A stretch of 64,000 nt of DNA from Leishmania mexicana MHOM/GT/2001/U1103 (lineage: Eukaryota > Euglenozoa > Kinetoplastea > Trypanosomatida > Trypanosomatidae). Of this stretch, positions 62,601-64,000 are shown piece by piece. The DNA is taken from assembly GCF_000234665.1 (NCBI RefSeq), contig NC_018330.1:803274-867273 (forward strand). Direction: 5' to 3'. The notes under the pieces are model-generated. The model saw only the letters and a program-made list of their open reading frames with translations, searched no databases and was not told the DNA's origin. Position 1 is the first letter of the stretch. The number at the start of each line of letters is the position of its first letter. A program made the translations under genes and the position numbers.

Positions 62601-63397
62601 GTGAGGCAGAGCCCGCCTTTGTTGAGGCTGCTGCGACTGCTGCCGTCCTCCGCTGCCAGGACGCGCTGAAGGCTGCTGCTGAATCTAGCGCCACTGCGGC
62701 AGATGCACACACCAACACAGAGAGGTTAGCGGCACTGCAAACTGCCGTGGAGGAGGTGCAGCACACCCTCGAAGAGCGTATCTCGACTGTGCTCAAGGGT
62801 TACGACCGCGTTGAGAGCATGGGGCAGTCACTTCGTACTACTGTTGACGACCTCAACGCCCTGGAGAAGGCGCAGTCGGAGCTGCGCATCGAGCTGGAAA
62901 GGGCACAATCGGCGCACCAGGTGCACCAGCGAGACTTCTCGCTCCAACTCGAGACTGTCGTGAGCGGGATGGAGACAAAGATCGACGAACTGCGCGCTAA
63001 CGTGAGGGAGTCGGCTGTCGTATCAACTGCAGAGTCGTTCGAGGCCAGCGAGCGCGCGCAGAGGCCCTCCGACGACACTAAGGCGGCCTGGGTGGCGGAG
63101 GTGGTCGACTCGATGCACGCCACCTACTACACACGGACACTTCTCGAGGAGCGACTGGAGAACATATGGTCTTCGATGATTGGCCTCCTCGCACGCAAGG
63201 AAGATGTCAGCGCTGTGCACGACAAGCTCAACGGCCTTCATCAGCTCATTCAGGAGGAGATGCAGATCGAACTGCAGCGACTCGAGGAGGAGCTGGCGAA
63301 TCAGCTGGCGGAGAAGGTGAGCTTGGCGAACTTGCAGGAGATATTGGAGCACCATATCGCTGGCTCAGACACCGACTCCGACCACGCCGTCATGTGA
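59672..63397 (+). CDS. Long coiled-coil protein, likely cytoskeletal
   Basis: This gene encodes 1,241 aa. After a short N-terminal segment (MLGYEGRCVLLDDADEWVNI) nearly the whole protein is Glu/Gln/Leu/Arg-rich heptad-like sequence, for example MLRQEQKETNLLLRRVMQKQ and LRTVKEQERRLTEQL. Breaks in the coil lie near 475-500 (Pro/Ala-rich), about 730-770 and about 885-905. The end, SDTDSDHAVM, is acidic. Such rods are typical of flagellar, basal-body or FAZ proteins in trypanosomatids, or of motor adaptors, but no specific domain was recognised. No membrane segment or signal was seen. GC content returns to the usual high level from about 61,000 on; the first kilobase of the gene is less GC-rich, like the upstream block. 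Confidence 0.8.
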   Translation: MLGYEGRCVLLDDADEWVNIPFVVREFMKQLNDEAQASRAVVEMLRQEQKETNLLLRRVMQKQADLEIDNTRNIMSLNHHVSRVAHNSTEKRHTEQIHYLRKKGDRLEDKMQHLSAHIEELSKSALSSISTGNAFDELKGLVTSLTTKAETTEILLKDHLDACTVGLRPTESLVDSAVLASVTDAQKALKCELGVYSTQQRSLEKSVGFLREASSSQKEESSRVRGICEELSQIVEANQKTSKERLTSCFNTVEKLESLCAAQHAELEVRMRRTEDTCLGSESRSREEAKSLYAELRGLVKEDHTETQQRCHELAEELRTVKEQERRLTEQLATANHETEALTQRAVKQMKDISVRLDSVETGVEQLGSTFVTRHDHQKEQRQTQDALEAIRTSVADTVATFQTQVQQLATSVKTMRTEQMEDNDWLHNELGRIGTMVGYASQQREKQERQVTSLCEIVHNLSVAVEGLEKGCGIAVAPPPAPAVPPAQANAPESCTTVGIPAAWETWRSTFVKDVEERITAAVSPNSQPHASPLVLERVSQQLNELTAKVDGGAKYTQAIVSQQVDQMRSTVRDEVTHQLQSHVALREVTPALVDVEAVKRRVAGIELSLQTLSTRAERWLTDTEAGSLSSTNSLVQRVLLVEEAIDGFKRRLLELGEHVMSVDQRSSQLARGAHEMETQLHDQQRMALKLGTDLTAALEGLLHTEQSLSRHQNSTTLQLSEVHTWLEKWKRDAAAAPTAALPSVESPSSVQNGGGAASGMSADVSRRSLSASVAQLAETVEHLSAQVTRMETEALPALHADLEAVRSECAAATARKGGRDGVPPPACDALHREEVHAAYEEFNRRLDAEESSRREAAAAVCAVEERLLAIERDVSELFSSSPNRGSPPTGGADSAATTAAVEHCVDELARCHERLDVVQQQLTSNACRCSSGVPRVSEVERDAHDQDVHRLQQQLGRLQEDMHAFVASQLRTAMREAEPAFVEAAATAAVLRCQDALKAAAESSATAADAHTNTERLAALQTAVEEVQHTLEERISTVLKGYDRVESMGQSLRTTVDDLNALEKAQSELRIELERAQSAHQVHQRDFSLQLETVVSGMETKIDELRANVRESAVVSTAESFEASERAQRPSDDTKAAWVAEVVDSMHATYYTRTLLEERLENIWSSMIGLLARKEDVSAVHDKLNGLHQLIQEEMQIELQRLEEELANQLAEKVSLANLQEILEHHIAGSDTDSDHAVM

Positions 63398-64000
63398 GCA
63401 GGATGCGAACAAGGATGCATTCAGTGCGTGCATGAGAGGCATGAGAGAGAAGAGGCAACAGCTGTATGGGTTGAGGGACAAAGCCCTCTGCACATGAGCG
63501 GGCGTGTAGGCGTCTTGTCGGCCTTACTGTGCCTTGCCTCTTCCTCTCTCAGCGGCCGTGTGTGCGTGTGTATGTGTGTGTGTGTGTGTGTGTGGTGGTC
63601 GCCCTTGAGATTTGACGCGTGCCTGCTTGCCCCTCCCCCTCTCCTCCTCCTTGAGGAAGGCATCCTGCCCACCCTTCTCCCCCCTCTACCATGAGTAGTA
63701 CAGAAGCGCATTTGTTTTTTTTCTGGTATGCATGTCAGCATGTGCTCATGGAGTTGAGGGGGGGGGGCGACGCCTTCGAGGACACGGCCGCCACCACCGC
63801 GATCGAGTTGCTTCTGCTGCGCGTCTCTTCCTTCTCCTTTTACTGTTGCTGCCATGGTCGTGATTTGATTTCATTTCTGAGTGTGTGCTGGCTGCCGCTC
63901 ACCCACCGCCCCTAGTCCTACGACTGCGAGTGCTATCGTTGCCTCTGCCTGCGCCATCAAGACAAATCGTTGCTGCGCTCTGTGTGTGTTAGTCTCTCTC
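63398..64000 (+). other. 3' flank, spacer
   Basis: This stretch is non-coding sequence after the last gene. It contains (GT)n at about 63563-63593 and a G-run of 10 at 63758-63767. No gene start was recognised before the window ends. Confidence 0.6.

Noticed and set aside
1..64000. tRNA, rRNA, spliced-leader or snRNA genes, and strand-switch regions
   Set aside because: I looked for their usual motifs and for a change of coding strand and saw none; a tRNAscan/Infernal run would be decisive.

Overview
This window looks like nuclear DNA of a trypanosomatid of the Leishmaniinae, most like Leishmania. The genes are intronless, GC-rich and widely spaced, and every supported gene lies on the + strand. 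The long spacers are full of polypyrimidine runs, (GT)n/(CA)n, poly-C and TATA-type microsatellites, and CT-rich tracts followed by AG (candidate spliced-leader acceptors) precede most ORFs. No strand switch, tRNA or rRNA was seen, so the window reads as part of one polycistronic transcription unit. Species and chromosome cannot be fixed from the sequence alone.

Layout. 422-7171: a 2,249-aa low-complexity protein whose C-terminus resembles the conserved domain of flagellar attachment zone (FAZ) proteins. 10863-22386: a giant tandem-repeat protein gene built on a 48-bp (16-aa) unit and interrupted by a 100-N assembly gap. Sequence after the gap restarts with the unique flank that precedes the array, so the locus holds two arrays (over 122 and over 49 units) that are either tandem paralogues or two alleles laid end to end. 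Its C-terminal domain appears related to that of the upstream protein. 24639-29357: a large Ser/Ala-rich protein with an AT-hook-like motif. 30031-31242: an ARFRP1-like small GTPase with long inserts. 32455-32895: a small membrane protein. 34002-35597: a YIPF5/Yip1-family Golgi protein. 36987-39650: an ORC1/CDC6-type AAA+ protein. 40432-40683: ribosomal protein L38. 41735-43069: an NDP-sugar 4,6-dehydratase. 43857-45263: a kynureninase-fold protein with altered active-site residues. 46506-48977: a protein with SHIPPO/STPGR-like elements. 50280-52502: a Sec1/Munc18 protein. 53703-54506: a probable mitoribosomal mS34. 56342-57181: a NIT2-type omega-amidase. 57715-58932: a mitochondrial alpha/beta-hydrolase-like protein. 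59672-63397: a long coiled-coil protein.

The genes do not form a functional operon, as expected for trypanosomatids. There are loose themes: flagellum/cytoskeleton (the two FAZ-like proteins, the STPGR-like protein, the coiled-coil protein), Golgi and secretory traffic (ARFRP1-like, Yip1, Sec1), and mitochondrion (mS34, hydrolase-like).

The most unusual parts are the duplicated repeat array around the gap, the FAZ-like domain shared by two neighbouring proteins, a roughly 300-bp block of about 81% GC (55921-56220) that abuts a roughly 3.4-kb GC-poor block carrying the omega-amidase and hydrolase-like genes, and the kynureninase homologue that has lost several cofactor- and substrate-binding residues.
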